A stretch of 64,000 nucleotides of DNA from Mastigias papua (taxonomy: Eukaryota; Cnidaria; Scyphozoa; Rhizostomeae; Mastigiidae), in NCBI GenBank assembly GCA_964019165.1, contig OZ025284.1:2263521-2327520 (forward strand), in the 5' to 3' direction. Within the stretch, counting starts at the first letter, position 1. Each line of letters opens with the position of its first letter. This document shows positions 38,392 to 50,808 of the stretch, piece by piece. Below the pieces are notes generated by a model. That model had not been told where the DNA came from, made no database searches, and saw only the letters and a list, made by a program, of their open reading frames with translations. Position numbers and translations under genes: made by a program.

Positions 38392-40100
38392 TGACTGACG
38401 GATCAGAATGGTGAAAAAATGCCGGCCCTCGATCCCGCAGGCTTCATGTACTAACCGAATAGGCCCGTTCTCAACGTGTATATTTACACTAAGTACAACA
38501 TCTCTGATACAAGATTCAATTTTTTGATACTATATTCTTCAACTACATTGCAAAATGAACGATAGTATTACCGCCTGACAGCTGAAAACAGGCGTGAAAC
38601 GACGTAATCTACAGCGTTATAGCCCAAACCGCCATTCTTCAAGAGGAAAAATGTTGTTGCTGCAGTGCTGTATCACATGGACACAATTAGCCATATGACC
38701 CACATTTCATTTTATATACGAGGGTTGTCCAACCTTTTTTCTCGGAGGGCCATTTTCTCGGAGGCCCATTTTCTCGGAGGGCCATAGACAGAGCGCCATT
38801 TATATAATACATATTATGAAGATGGAAAGATAATGAATAATTTGTTAACAACTTTAATCTCAACACGGGCCACACCAGACTACACGGCGGGCCACACGTT
38901 GGATAACCCTGCTATACACCATTCAATGCACAATTTTATAAAGTAAGTGGGAAATGGGAAAGTAACACCACCCTTAGGCTCTTAGGTGGTAAATATCGAA
39001 TCAAAGAACACTGAAGCTTATTCTTACAGGAAGAGGCAGCAAAGTATGCGATCCTTAGTGACATTTACACCTCACAACCGTTAGTAAAACTGAAAATGTG
39101 TACAGGGATTGGTAAGAGCTTAGAAAAGTAGCAATGAGACTGTCAAAAATCAGAAATGGCACAGAATCGTGAGAGAATACATGAACAATGCTGCGCTTTT
39201 TATATGCAAAATACGTGTTTCATGCTTCATTAAGTATAGAGTAGAGCATCTTCTTTTACATTACTTTAGTATTCATCACATTTCATGTTCAATGATTTAT
39301 ACCTATCAGTAAACAAACGAAGTTTCAGGTAAGACTCCTGAGGTCCTGGGCTCCACATGGTCCGAACTTTGTTGTTCACATGGCAACACAAGAATAAAAG
39401 ACAACATGCTGATGTAAATGTTCACAAAAAAGGCGGAGATGCAAAGAGGGAAAGCAGACAGAAGCACAGAATTGCCAATAATCAAATCTTGTTATCCTTG
39501 ACCTATTCATTTGTACGCAGTGCTATGGTCACAATTGCTGCTCTCAGAGTCAAGCAAGTAATAAGGGCATCGCTTGTTGATTGTTAATCAATCATATGAG
39601 GTTTCGATGATCCATGATCAGCCATCGTTGATAGACTGTTGAAACTATCACAATCTATTAGTTTCAATTACATCATTGGTTAGATGGTAATGTGAGTAAT
39701 GACATGGCTTTTTACCGATTTGGTTGATGTTCCTTGTGGATATCTTGCTATAAAATTGGACTCAAGTTGTTCAAGGATATTTTAAGAGCAACCGACTTCC
39801 CGAAGTATATGAGTTAGGCCAGCCGCCTATGTCAGTAAATTTTCCGCTGTAATATGAATTTTAGCTTACAGTTGAAGGCTAGTACACTTGAAATTTACTG
39901 TCTGTGAAAACCAGAGGAAATTGAGTTTATCTGAGTGATATCGACGTGGTTTGTTGTATTATCGACGAGTGACGTGTTGGTTTGAGGCCAGGAAATGTGC
40001 GGTGAAGACGTGGTACTACATTAGACTGACCTGGAGGAAATTTCATGAAAAAGTAGACCTACCTTTTTACGTTAGCAAGAAGGAGGCAGAACCTTTGGAG
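38392..40100. promoter_or_regulatory. Shared 5' region of the divergent SUPV3L1 and DOK-like genes
   Basis: The start codons of SUPV3L1 (38391, minus) and the DOK-like gene (40101, plus) face away from each other across 1.7 kb. No other credible exon lies here. Both promoters must sit in this interval unless a distant 5' UTR exon exists. I see no convincing TATA box. A hAT-type element occupies 38720-38911. The frame upstream of 40101 is open back to about 39951 but has no ATG there. Confidence 0.45.
38720..38911. mobile_element. hAT-type MITE with internal 20-base tandem repeats
   Basis: Left end AGGGTTGTCCAACCTTTT and right end GTTGGATAACCCT form the typical hAT inverted repeat (CAGGGTTRTCCAAC). 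The flanks TTATATAC and CTATACAC are a plausible diverged 8-bp target duplication. Three tandem copies of a CTCGGAGGGCCATTTT-like unit lie at 38739-38785. Non-coding, about 190 bp. Confidence 0.75.
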
Positions 40101-43100
40101 ATGAGTGAGTGCCTAAAGAAAGGTCACTTATTGAAGTGCCCTCAGAAAGCCCGTGCTTTTAAGGTAGGTTTCTTACTACTCACGTCATTGTTAATTCTAA
40201 CCGATACATTTCGTAAGAGCAGGCCATGTTTTGGCGTAGCATGATGATTTATAGCGCTAGCGAGCATATAAAACTGTTTCTTTCTCGTCCTATAGATATC
40301 AATCCCTTTCCTCTTGATTGAGTTTATCGCCAGTTCAAGGACTAGATCAAGTGGCGGCCAATCAAGTTATGAAGGGGACCCTTTTATCGCGAATAATTCT
40401 GCTCTTTGATGTATAGGAGAAATCTCCATGCCAAATATGTCTTTAAATCTCACTTCACGAGTTGAAATCTTTAAGTTATGGACTAAACAACACGGTCTTA
40501 TAAGTGTATAACATGCCTGTTTTGGTTTACTGATGTAAATTGTCAAAATCTTCGTTACGTTCACACCACTAAGTTGAAATACCAGCTTTCACCGATGGGT
40601 AAGTGTGGCTACATAAATGAAAATGTAGTAATATTTTGTGGGCGACTGTTTAGTAAAATACGAGGAAGTTTAGATTCAAACGTTAGCATAAATCGATTAT
40701 CATCATTAAAACCTTTGGAGTCAGTCAAGTATCTCAAGTTATAAAAAAATAAGACAATGCATTGTATTCGATCACCTGTTTGTATTTACATGACCACCGA
40801 GGCTTTATGGTTTTTTCAAATTCATATACGTTCAGTTTAATTTAAATAATGAGTGATCCAAGATGCAATAGAATTTGGATCCACATAAAATGTTCAGCAT
40901 CTCATTGGTACCTGTATGATTTCCTTAGCATATTTCCATTCATCTTTTAGCATGTTTGATACTGTGCCTTTGAAGTATTGTTTACATGAATATAAGAGGA
41001 TGCATTGAAAACAGAGACAGAGGGCATGTAAACTTTTATAGTTAGAGTTCATTGTGTCCTCCTTGGATTTTTTTATAACTGAAAGTAGGGAAAAGTCTCC
41101 ATATGCTGTCCTTTGCACTCACATCTGGAAAAAGTGGTGTGGTTTTCCTCTCTATATCACTCACAAATATCTGTAGAGGCTGACCATGTTTTTAAAACAG
41201 ACTGTTGATAGCACCTTTTTCCTATAGCCTATAGACAAGATAAGAATTGTTTACAGTTGTGCCCACAGTAGGTTGTTTGTAGTAGAGATTGAGGTTCCTT
41301 TCTTCCACCCTAGGGGGATGGGAACGATCACTTGTTTTACCCAAGAACAGTGCATCACAGCAGCACCTTTGAGCCTTGAAAGCACCTGGTCTACTCTCAG
41401 TTACATCATCGGAATTCTGTGGATTTCTCTCATGATATTGAACTGTCTAAGTTATGATTACATGGAGGAATAGTGTCATCACTTGTATTTACACAGGTAT
41501 TGACAGCTGGCCTGCTGGGCTCTTACCTCCAAGCAGCCACATAGTTTCCTTCCAGCACCAAAAATACACTCAATTTGGAAATGTGGTGATGGGAAAAAAG
41601 ATGAATCACAGATGGTTCCCTGATGCAACTATTGCTAGTTTAATGAGATAGTTGATGATGAGTAATATAGGTACTTTGTAGTATGGGAGGGCATTTTGTC
41701 ATGATTGAGTGGCCATTATTCAGAAGGGTATTTCTACACCATTTTGGTTAGAAGCCTTACAATGCAATGCTATAAAATACATAGATTATATTTGGTGTAC
41801 CTGTGGAAAGTCTAAATAGGACTTCAAAGAATGTGGAAGTAAGGACTTCAATGGCCCATTGGTCAGTTGCTTTTGAAATTTCAGACTCTTTTGTAAAACA
41901 TGGTACTTTCTGATTTCCATATGTTACCAGGTTTGGTCCTTATTTAACTTCACTTTTTTATTTGAGTAGTAACCTTTTGCTGCAAGATTTTTTATAAGAA
42001 AGTGGTTTGCAAGCAAGCAGTGCTGGGTTGCTAAAAAAGTTAAGAAATCCAGCACTGGATTTCTGAATATTCTAAGAAAGTTATCCACTTCATACACACT
42101 TGAGATTCCAAATATCATGCAAGCCCATCAGCTCTTTTGTTTAATCTGCAGATATTCCATATGAGAATCTATGTATTTTATTTTTATGTTTGTGTGGTGC
42201 CTGTGTAATAATTAGTGCTGTACAAACTAGCTATTCTTGCTATGAAAGTCTTAAGAAAGGGTTAATACTGAAATCTTAAAAATACGGAGAGCGTGTCAAA
42301 ACTGGATGATCTGATAGACAAATGTGTAAAATCAAAACAGCATAACTCTTCCAAGGTACAGAAATAGGAGAGACACCACTAGGTTGGCCAAACTCAGACT
42401 TCATCAAACAATGTTGATTATTTATTTCTAGAGTTCTTCACAGTGTACACTAACTGTTTATCTTTACTCTTATTTATCAGTTTTTGGCAACTTAGGGCAA
42501 CAGTATAAGTCTTCATTTCCTCCCTCCATCCTTTGACATATTTATTTCTTATATAACTTGCAAGTTAGTACTGCAAAGCATCTGCTATATTCAGGTGTCA
42601 TATAGACATAATCAAATAATTATTATTGGCTCAAAGGTTGCAATTTTTAATGGTATCATGGCTCAAGAACACAGTTCAGCTATTCTAAATCTACCAGTTA
42701 TTGTCTGCCTTTTTCAGTGTTTCTTTTTGTCAAAAGCTATGAATGTGGGTAGCCTTTGACATCCTATGCAGTTAGCTTGTGGTTTTGTTGTAGACTTCAT
42801 AGCCATATTTTACAGTCCATATCTTGTTTGTGGCTATAGCGAGCTCGCTGTTCTTTAGAGTATTTAATATAAATGATATTTCTCATCCATTTTTATAAAC
42901 TCATTATAATTTTTTTAGATATTCCCTCGATAGTTTATCCTCATTACCTAATCACATTTTTCTTTCCACCATGCCCAAGAACCTTTGTGAGATAGCAGAC
43001 AGTTGTCTTAGGTGAGCCTTAAATTCTTAAAGGCTTTCTTCAAGTTGGCTTTGGCAGCTGTTTTGGCTAAGAAAGGCATAATTATTCGGTAGTGTATGCT

Positions 43101-46100
43101 TGGCGTTAGAGGTTATCACCACACGTAGCTACTGCACGTGATATTGTGACTACAGTGTCACCACGTTTGGTTGCCGCTTGAGAATCTTACGAAAGACCAT
43201 GTTAATGGGCTCGTTACAATGATTGTTAGTCTTACAAAGACTGTGCATGCATTGATCTTGAGTATCACAATAAAAGCATTTCCCATCTGAATGAGACACT
43301 GGCCTACTACACACTTCTTTTATAAAAAAATACCTACTTTTCGCTGAGCCTCGATATTCATGAGTTTTTTTAATTTTAGCCTATGAATACTCTTAAATTG
43401 TTCTTAAATTTTAATGATTTTAAGCATTAATACTTGTATAAACTATATTCTTATTGTGACAAATGTTTAAATGACTCTCCCCAATGGTTCCTGAGTCGTA
43501 TTACACACTTATTTTGTATAAGAATACCTAATTTTTCACTGAGCCTCAGTATTCTTAAATTTATTTATTTTGAGCCTAAGAATACTCTTAAATTATTCTT
43601 AATTGTTTGCCATTTTGAGCATTGACTCTTGCAAAGACTATATTCTTAAACCAAAAGTGCGAACTAACATTCCCTGAAGAGTTACTTTTTTTATAAGAAT
43701 ATAGTCTATAAGCATATCAAGGCTCATACTGGACGAAATTTAAGAATAATTTAAGAATAATGCAGGGATCAAGCTTCATCAAGGCTTTGATCTTTTACTG
43801 ATTTGAGTTTTCTTTTTGAAAACAACACACGTGTAAGCTGCACATAATCCAGTCTGAGAGTCTTTGTGCTATGATGGAACTCGGCAACTTTTCGGGGATT
43901 GTCAGTCATACACTTTTTATAATAAGAATGAAGTCTATACCAGTATTAACGCTCAAACTCGTTAACATTTAAGAATAATTGAAGAATAGCCTTCGGCTCA
44001 AAATAGACAAATATTGAGGCTCGGCGAAAAATCAGGTATTATAGAAATGTGTGTGATAAGTAAAAAACTTTCTTGCGAAATAAAAAACGTGCAATGTAGG
44101 TCTGAAGATATTAGTCGAGACTAAGACTTTGGTGTTTTAGTCTGATGGCGAGGTGGTCGATACAGACAATACATTGTAGATGTTAAGTGATGTAGTTAGA
44201 TGTTAAGTCCAGATAGATAAATTTTGCCTTATTTAGTTTCGTCCTATGGATGATGCATTTTAGAATGGCCGTTTTTGTTATAAAGCTCATCGACTACTTG
44301 GCACTTCGGCGGAAAAACCGCATGACTTTTGCTCGCCACCCTGAAATTAGTCGCTTGGCAGTTGTAGCATATGGAAATTCCCAAAATAGATTGTATATTC
44401 CATGTGCCTAAATCTGTCCATTGTTCTCAGGAAGCTTGTCATCTCTTGGCTTTTTCTCTATATATCACAATTGTTTAACAGTATTGTCGCCTCCTTTTGC
44501 TAACACATTTCTTTTCATAGAACTATCAAAGAGGCTTGAACGTCATTTAAATGAATGTGCTCTGCTTGACCTACGGATTAGCCAGGCCCTCTCTCTCTTT
44601 CTTCAATGTAGTTCATGATGTAGAAAGCTGTTTTCTTAGCTATCTTCATGTATCTTCAGTCACTTATGTACCGTAAACCCTCGAATTGGCCCCCTCGGAG
44701 CTTGTTTATTTCATATACTGCCAGGATGGGGCTTTATTCGAAGGGAGGGCTTATTTGAGGTGGGCCTTATAGAATTATTTGACAAAGACTTAATTTTCAC
44801 TAAGCCTCAATATTCTTATAGTTTTTTGGTTTTGAGCCTAAAAATATTCTTAAACTATTCTTAATTTTTTGTAATTTTGAGCATTAATACTCGTATAGAC
44901 TATATTCCTATTATGAAAAGTGTGTAACTGACACTCCCTGAAGAGTTGCTGAGTCACATTATTGTGTAATGAATGACTCAAGAGGCCCGATAAATGAAAC
45001 TCGCACTTGTTTTGTTTTCTGTGCACATTCCTCGATAGGCCCGACTCATAACAGTTATTTACTGAGTTTTTGGTATTTGCAACAAGTTCATAATTATGCA
45101 TCAGGGGCAATCGTTTTAATTTGTGCCGGCCCCCCACAGAAGCTCTCTGCGACCCTATCGCTGAGAACCCCTACGTTCCATAGAACATAAAAAATGCAGA
45201 AATTCCGTACCAGTTTCTATAATCGGTAGCCATTCACTTGACGTGAATGGATCGTTTTGATTAACCCAGTAAGTCAGAACTCCTTAATATTTCACGGGTT
45301 CACAGCGTCTGTTCGCGGTCTGCTACTTGTAGTGTGACTCTTTTGTAGCGTGCATAGGTCTGTAGCACCTTGCCACTTGCTTTAGCTGTTCCTAGAAACT
45401 GGTATTTCGGCGCCAGTATTATAGGCAACTACCAGTCTATTAATATAGTTGATTGTCATTGAAAAAGGAAGACATTCGACTGATTGCTCACGTGTACTTC
45501 GGCCTGCCAGGCAGCTAGGGCGCTCTACTGGGCCAGAGGACTGGGCCGCAGTCTACCGTGTGCAGAGTAGTGATGATGATTATGATGATGATGATGAAGA
45601 CGATTATGATGATGATTATTATGATTATGATTTGATAAACTACTTTTGGTGGCTAGTGGCGTCACAAACCACGCACTTTTAAAAAAATGTTGCTGCACCT
45701 GCTGAGAGTGAATAAATATTCGCATGGAAATTATAGTAATTGACGTCAATCCCGGCGATTGATGGATTCATGGGACGTCCTTGGGAAATATTGGGGCCAT
45801 AACTGGGTATCGAACAGACTTTCGTCATCAGTACTAGCAGAAACTTTTTACACGAAATCCGTGTACACAAGCTTAAACCTGCACATACATTTTCTTTGCT
45901 ATTATATTGCATACATATTGAGGATAATGTAACATCCCGAAGGCTCCACCTATGTACAATATGTAACTAACTTGAATAATAACACAAATAATCCCGCAAT
46001 TGTTGAAGAGACGATTTTGAATAAAATATATCTTTTCCTCGCTCGGTGACCTGAAACTATATCTCAATATAGTCATCTTTTTTCCTGTGCGTGTGGAAAA

Positions 46101-49100
46101 CCCGGACTAGAAACTTAGGGCTCGTTTTTCTGGAGTTAGATATATCGATCTTGTCGTCGCTGTTCTAGTCAAATTTATGCAAACAAGATTGTGTTATTTA
46201 TTTACTTTGGGTGCAGCACTTATTACTATAATGTCATCAGATATTACCTTGTTGGGTGTAAGCAAGGACATGCTTGTCGGATGCAAAGGGGAAGTTCCTG
46301 GCTTACCTCATTTTCAGCCTATTAGCAAAGGGGCTGTTCAATAATTACGTTACGCCTAGGGGTGGGTAGTTCTCATAAACAGGCCTATCTCTATGGTAGT
46401 TCTACACATTTTTCGTGATTCAGAGCGTGACGCTGGGGGGTGGGTGGTTCAGACATGTCAATTTCAGCGTGTCGTAAGTATTGAACAGCCCCTTATCTTT
46501 CTTCACAGTTTCATATACCAATGGTTTTTTGCCAGTTGTTCATAGCCATTGAAATTACAAAATAGACACCAATCGACGGTGCCAATTTTGATAGCGCTAA
46601 TCCTGACCTGACCTAAACGTGGCTCAGTATCAGGACTCGTTTGAAATAAGGCTTTGTGTTGTTTTTTCAAGGATTCTGAGGTAGGAAGAACTCTTTTGAA
46701 TGATATTTGAACTGGTTCTAATGCGTTTAGAATACAAGCCTCATTTTGAAATCTTTCCCTCTCATTTCAGAAATGGAACTCAAGATGGTTCGTCCTTTAT
46801 GGGAACAGCCCGCGCGGCAGGGTTAGACTAGAGTACTATGATAATGAGAAAGCATGGCAACAGGAGAGAGGCAAGCGGATAATACCCCTAGTGCATTGCG
46901 TCAGTATTAAACCAGTTTGGAACAAGGACTATAACCATGTGCTAGAAATTGTAACCTCTGATAAGACGTTCTACTTGGGGGCCGGGAGCAAGGAAGAGGA
47001 AAAGGCTTGGTTCAAATCTCTGTGCAAGATAGTGTTCGGAAATGCTAATAGGAACAGTATAGTGCAGGTATTAGATCGCCCAGATCCCATCGATATGGGA
47101 TATCACAGTCTTGATAGGGGGACTGGGGAAGACGGTAATCTATCACTGTCACATAGCAACTCCCTTGCTCAAAGTTCGCCTCAGCTCTCGAAGGTTTTGG
47201 GAAGCAAAGAAAAGCTAGGCCACGACTGCACTGGTGCGAGCGATTTGAATGTTACAGGAAGCAGTACAGAAGCAAGAAATGCAACATCGTCTATGAGTTG
47301 TGATCTTTCAAGTTTGATTTCATTTGAATCGGGATTCGATGAAACTGCAAGCGTCGCCTCAAGCACTGCTGAAGGTATTTTGGTTTAATGCATTAATCTT
47401 CTACGTAGAAATACACGATTTTTTTATAAGAAACTTTGCTCAAGGCCTAGTAGTAAAAGTTTCTTTATTTCTGACAAAATTTTAGTTCTAAAAGTTTCTT
47501 AGCAGTTTCCTTATTTAATGACAAAAATAGTAGTGAAAACGAAAACAAAGCGTAAAAACACTGTAAAAACATAAGGCTTATTGGTTTTTAAGCACATTAA
47601 GCACATACTGTATTGGACACTTTGGAATCCATGGGGGGAAAGTGTTTCCGAAACTGTGAAAGACGGCAGAGACATTTCTTATGTTTTTTAACTCTTTCCT
47701 TGTAGTTCTAAAAGTTTCTTAAATTGTGGTGTGTTTAGTAATAGGTTTCTTATAAACCGGTTTCACATAAATAAACATGTAGTAGTTATTTGCTTGATTT
47801 GATGATATTTGATAACTGATTATTTGGTTGATTGGTTGATTGATTGATTGATTGATTGATTGATGATTTGTTTACTGATGGATTTATTGATCAATCGATC
47901 TATTAAAGAAAAGATTAGGTAATATATTTCTTTTTTGATTTAGATACTCCTTGGTCTTTTTGTCTATAGATTCATTCTCTTGTTTTTCTATTAATTCAGT
48001 CAATCCCTCATTCATTTTGACATTAAAGTAATGTTCTTAATATTCACTCATAACTTCATTCATTTATTGTATCTTTCACCTATTCTTTTACCTATTCATC
48101 TTTTTCCTATTATTTATTGCTCAAATGTAGTGACTAATTATTTTTTTATCTTTAAGCAAATGCATACAAGTACTACGTAACGGTTCGGCCTACAATTGCG
48201 TCGCAACAAGCGGGAATGGCCGGACAGTACATTTTGCAGATAACCCCGTTGAATTTGATTCTTAAAGAGATGGGAACTGAAAATCCTGTCGCTGAATGGC
48301 CCATTCAGCATTTGCGAAGGTACGGACGAGGGCGTACAAAGTTCTCCTTCGAAGCTGGGGACAAATGCAAGACGGGCATAGGAGTGTATACTTTTAATAC
48401 AAGGGAGGGAGATCAAATATTTCACGTTGTGGATATGCACGCACGAAAATTGTCCAACCAACAGCACACTGGCACAATGGAAAGACGACTCCACCAACAT
48501 TCACAGTCATTTAAGCCGCTTAGCGAAACGAGGCGAAGGGCAAAATCGGAAGGGAGGCTGTTAGAGAGTTCGGATGATTCGACGATCAATGAAATTAGTG
48601 AAAGCATTGAGAATGTGGCAAAACGATTTAATCCAGTTGATATTCCATCTTTGATGCCAATGGATAAGCTGCCCGTAGTAAATGGTAAAGGCGATCGAGT
48701 AACTTTGGAGAAGCATGATGATGGAGGGGGTATTATGAGACCAAGGTCAAAGACTGATATTTCGATGTTGAAAGACCGTTTAGTGGGACAGCAGGATGAT
48801 GATTCAACTTCTAGGTCAGAGGAGAGTTTATTAGAAAATCCTGCAAATTCTGAATTCAATAGTGCTGAAACCGTGAAAGCACACGAGGAGATCGGGGAAC
48901 TGAAGGAAGATGGCATTGGCAAGGTGGATAGTGAAAATACTGAGCAAAATGTAAATGAGGCTAATGTGAAGGAGGCTGATTTAATTAATGTGGATGAAGC
49001 TAATTTAAGTAATGAACAGGATAATGTAGAAATTATGGTGGTTAGAAGTACTACTGGTGGTATTACGAATGATATGGCGCTGGATGATAATGTCAGTTTA

Positions 49101-50808
49101 GAAGTGCAACCAGTAAACAGGTTGCCATCAGAATCACCATTTGAGCCTTTGTTTACTTCAGAGCATGCGAAGGAGGAGAACCTGTTGGCTGACGATAGCT
49201 TACCTGATGTTAATGATGACATTGAAAAAACAGACGGTGGAGAAGAACATGTGGATGAGAGAATAATACCTCAAGAGGAAAAGAAGGCCACCCCCGAATT
49301 GATTCCTCTGAAAAATGTCGATACAGATACTGTAGCCATGACATCAGAGAGAGGCGAGGATGAAATTCCAAGAAAGCGAAAATCAAGGAAATTAGCTCAA
49401 AGGAATAAAAGCTTTGAATTTGGTTCATCATCAGAAAAGACTGTTGATAATAAGAAACATTCTGGATCATTTTCCTCGTTTGATCATCGAAAATACAGAG
49501 AATTTTACGAACCAATGCATAAAGGGGGTATGTATGTTTAGCGGGTTTTTTGCGTAGACTGTAAATCAAAATATTGGTGGTGGGAACTGCTACTACATTT
49601 ATTATCGAACTTATCTTTATGTTTATCTTCTATTTGGTTATTCTGTTTATTCGATAGTCGGATTTAAAAGTATAGCATTTCATGGTATTGGAAAATCGAG
49701 CACAGACAAGAAATTTGGCAATTCATTGATCTGGAACGACGCAAAGCTTTTTGCCAATGGAAGATTTTTGTCTACTTTAGGTCATTCACATAGCATATAC
49801 ACACAAATTCTCATAAATTTATGCCCCCCCCCCCACTCCCCCTTGTATACACGCATAGGCATATTAGACCATCCCCGAGTCTAACAACATTGACATTTAT
49901 GCCTCCTCCGTTGCTTCTCAGTGCACTGGATGACTTAAAGCCAGTTTTCGTTACCAGAAAATCCCCAAATTGAGTTAGGTTTTGTGCGTGTGTGACCACA
50001 GCATCGCGTGCATAGACGTTGTCAGCACACCCCTTTCCCTGGTACTTAAAAACATTGTGTGTACATACCTTATGGATAGCATCATTTGTATTCGATAGAA
50101 ACAGTCGAATTGGACAATAAACATTTGTAAAATTCTATTTCATTAGTAATCATAGGCGTAAAAGCAGAAGTTCTAATGTGACTATTGTTAGAAGTTGTGA
50201 ACGAGAATTTATTTCTAGACTTTGGGATACACACTTTTGTATAAGAATACCCATTTTTGCAGAGCCTTAGTATTCTTAGAATTTGTCGATTTTTATCCTT
50301 TTATCCATAATGACTCCCAGACTGGATAAATGAATCTCTTACTTTTGTTTTCTAAAGATCTCAAATAAGCGAAAACTCCAAGTCTTCACCGAAGTTAAAC
50401 CTTCCATTATTTTAAAATTATTCTTCAATGTTAGACCTTAATATTTCCGTAGACTATATTCTTATAAAAAGTGTTTATTTGTTGTTTAGATCAGATTGTA
50501 GGACTGAAATGATTGTTTGGTAACAAGATTCTTGTTATCTGTTTAGAAGGCCCTGCTAGGATTGAAATATTTTCTATCATGTTATCCTTAAATATTTAGA
50601 ATCTTATTATACTATGTCTTAGTCATTACGCCTAATACGTATTTTTTCAGATCATGGAAGACGACTGCAAAGATTTACATCAGTGAAAAAGACTGTGGAA
50701 ATGTACGAGAAAATAACAATGGCTGCTAATGATGCCCGACAGAAGAGCTTTACGTTGTGGAAGAAGAAGTCTTTTAAATCCTCACAAAAGCCAGAAATAT
50801 CCTCATGA
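40101..50808 (+). CDS. DOK-like docking protein, PH and PTB domains (4 exons)
   Basis: DOK proteins are adaptors recruited to membranes and to phosphotyrosines of receptor kinases. Exons: 40101..40163, 46771..47374, 48157..49527, 50651..50808; phases 0, 1, 1; 731 aa. Exon 1 (MSECLKKGHLLKCPQK...) opens a PH domain that continues in exon 2 with WNSRWFVLYGNSPRGRVRLE and ends near residue 112 (EEEKAWFKSLCKIVF). A Ser-rich linker follows. Residues 223-323 form an IRS-type PTB domain: YYVTVRPT, GQYILQITPLNL, the PTB signature LRRYGRGRTKFSFEAG and GVYTFNTREGDQIF. The long tail (324-680) is acidic and Ser/Thr-rich with few tyrosines; YEPM at 673-676 fits a YxxM SH2-binding site. The last exon is basic. 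Upstream of exon 1 the frame is open without an ATG, and the start at 40101 places the PH domain at the N-terminus, as in the DOK family. Which DOK paralogue this is cannot be said. Confidence 0.87.
43308..44057. mobile_element. Cluster of TTAAGAATA-family elements in DOK-like intron 1
   Basis: Three adjoining units. 43308-43470 and 43501-43690 read in the opposite direction to copies 1 and 2 (TTTTCRCTGAGCCTC..., TAGACTATATTCTT). 43681-44057 is a full-length copy in the forward direction, with AAGCTTCATCAAGG and a second internal ATACACTTTTTATAA. The units share arms, so this looks like nested or rearranged insertion. Confidence 0.7.
44786..44928. mobile_element. TTAAGAATA-family half element
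   Basis: One arm only, reverse orientation: TTTTCACTAAGCCTCAATAT near the left, then ATTAATACTCGTATAGACTA, ending AAAAGTGTGTAAC. The next 40 bases (ACTGACACTCCCTGAAGAGT) match the element interior of other copies. Confidence 0.65.
45571..45632. repeat. (GAT)n imperfect microsatellite
   Basis: GAT/TAT triplets after a GC-rich segment (45495-45570) that contains AGTAGAGCGCC on the minus strand, reminiscent of a tRNA A box. A SINE origin is possible but unproven. Confidence 0.8.
45741..45748. promoter_or_regulatory. Perfect CRE palindrome TGACGTCA
   Basis: An exact consensus CREB/ATF site inside DOK-like intron 1. A single 8-base match is weak evidence of function. Confidence 0.2.
46328..46494. 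mobile_element. MITE with GGGGCTGTTCAATA ends
   Basis: Left end AAGGGGCTGTTCAATAATTA then CG; right end read inward AAGGGGCTGTTCAATACTTA then CG. This is a nearly perfect inverted repeat of about 22 bp. Two GGTGGGTRGTTC blocks lie inside. It is about 167 bp and non-coding, some 280 bases upstream of DOK-like exon 2. The target duplication is unclear. Confidence 0.75.
47411..47766. mobile_element. Inverted-repeat element related to the TTAAGAATA family (AAGTTTCTT subtype)
   Basis: In DOK-like intron 2, starting 37 bases after exon 2. Left ACACGATTTTTTTATAAGAA; right GTTTCTTATAAACCGGTTTC. Both arms carry AGTTCTAAAAGTTTCTTA. The TATAAGAA core is shared with the main family, but the arms are different. 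Non-coding. Confidence 0.5.
47826..47866. repeat. (TGAT)n microsatellite
   Basis: About ten TGAT/TGGT tetramers in DOK-like intron 2. Confidence 0.9.
50228..50476. mobile_element. TTAAGAATA-family element, internally deleted, in DOK-like intron 3
   Basis: Reverse orientation relative to copy 1: it starts TACACACTTTTGTATAAGAA and ends AGACTATATTCTTATAAAAA then GTG. The centre retains CCCAGACTGGATAAATGAAT, matching the reverse complement of the centre of the full-length copies. It is shorter (249 bp) through loss of one arm. Confidence 0.7.

Noticed and set aside
48422..49222. A 266-codon minus-strand Ser-rich frame
   Set aside because: Antisense shadow of the low-complexity tail of the DOK-like exon 3.
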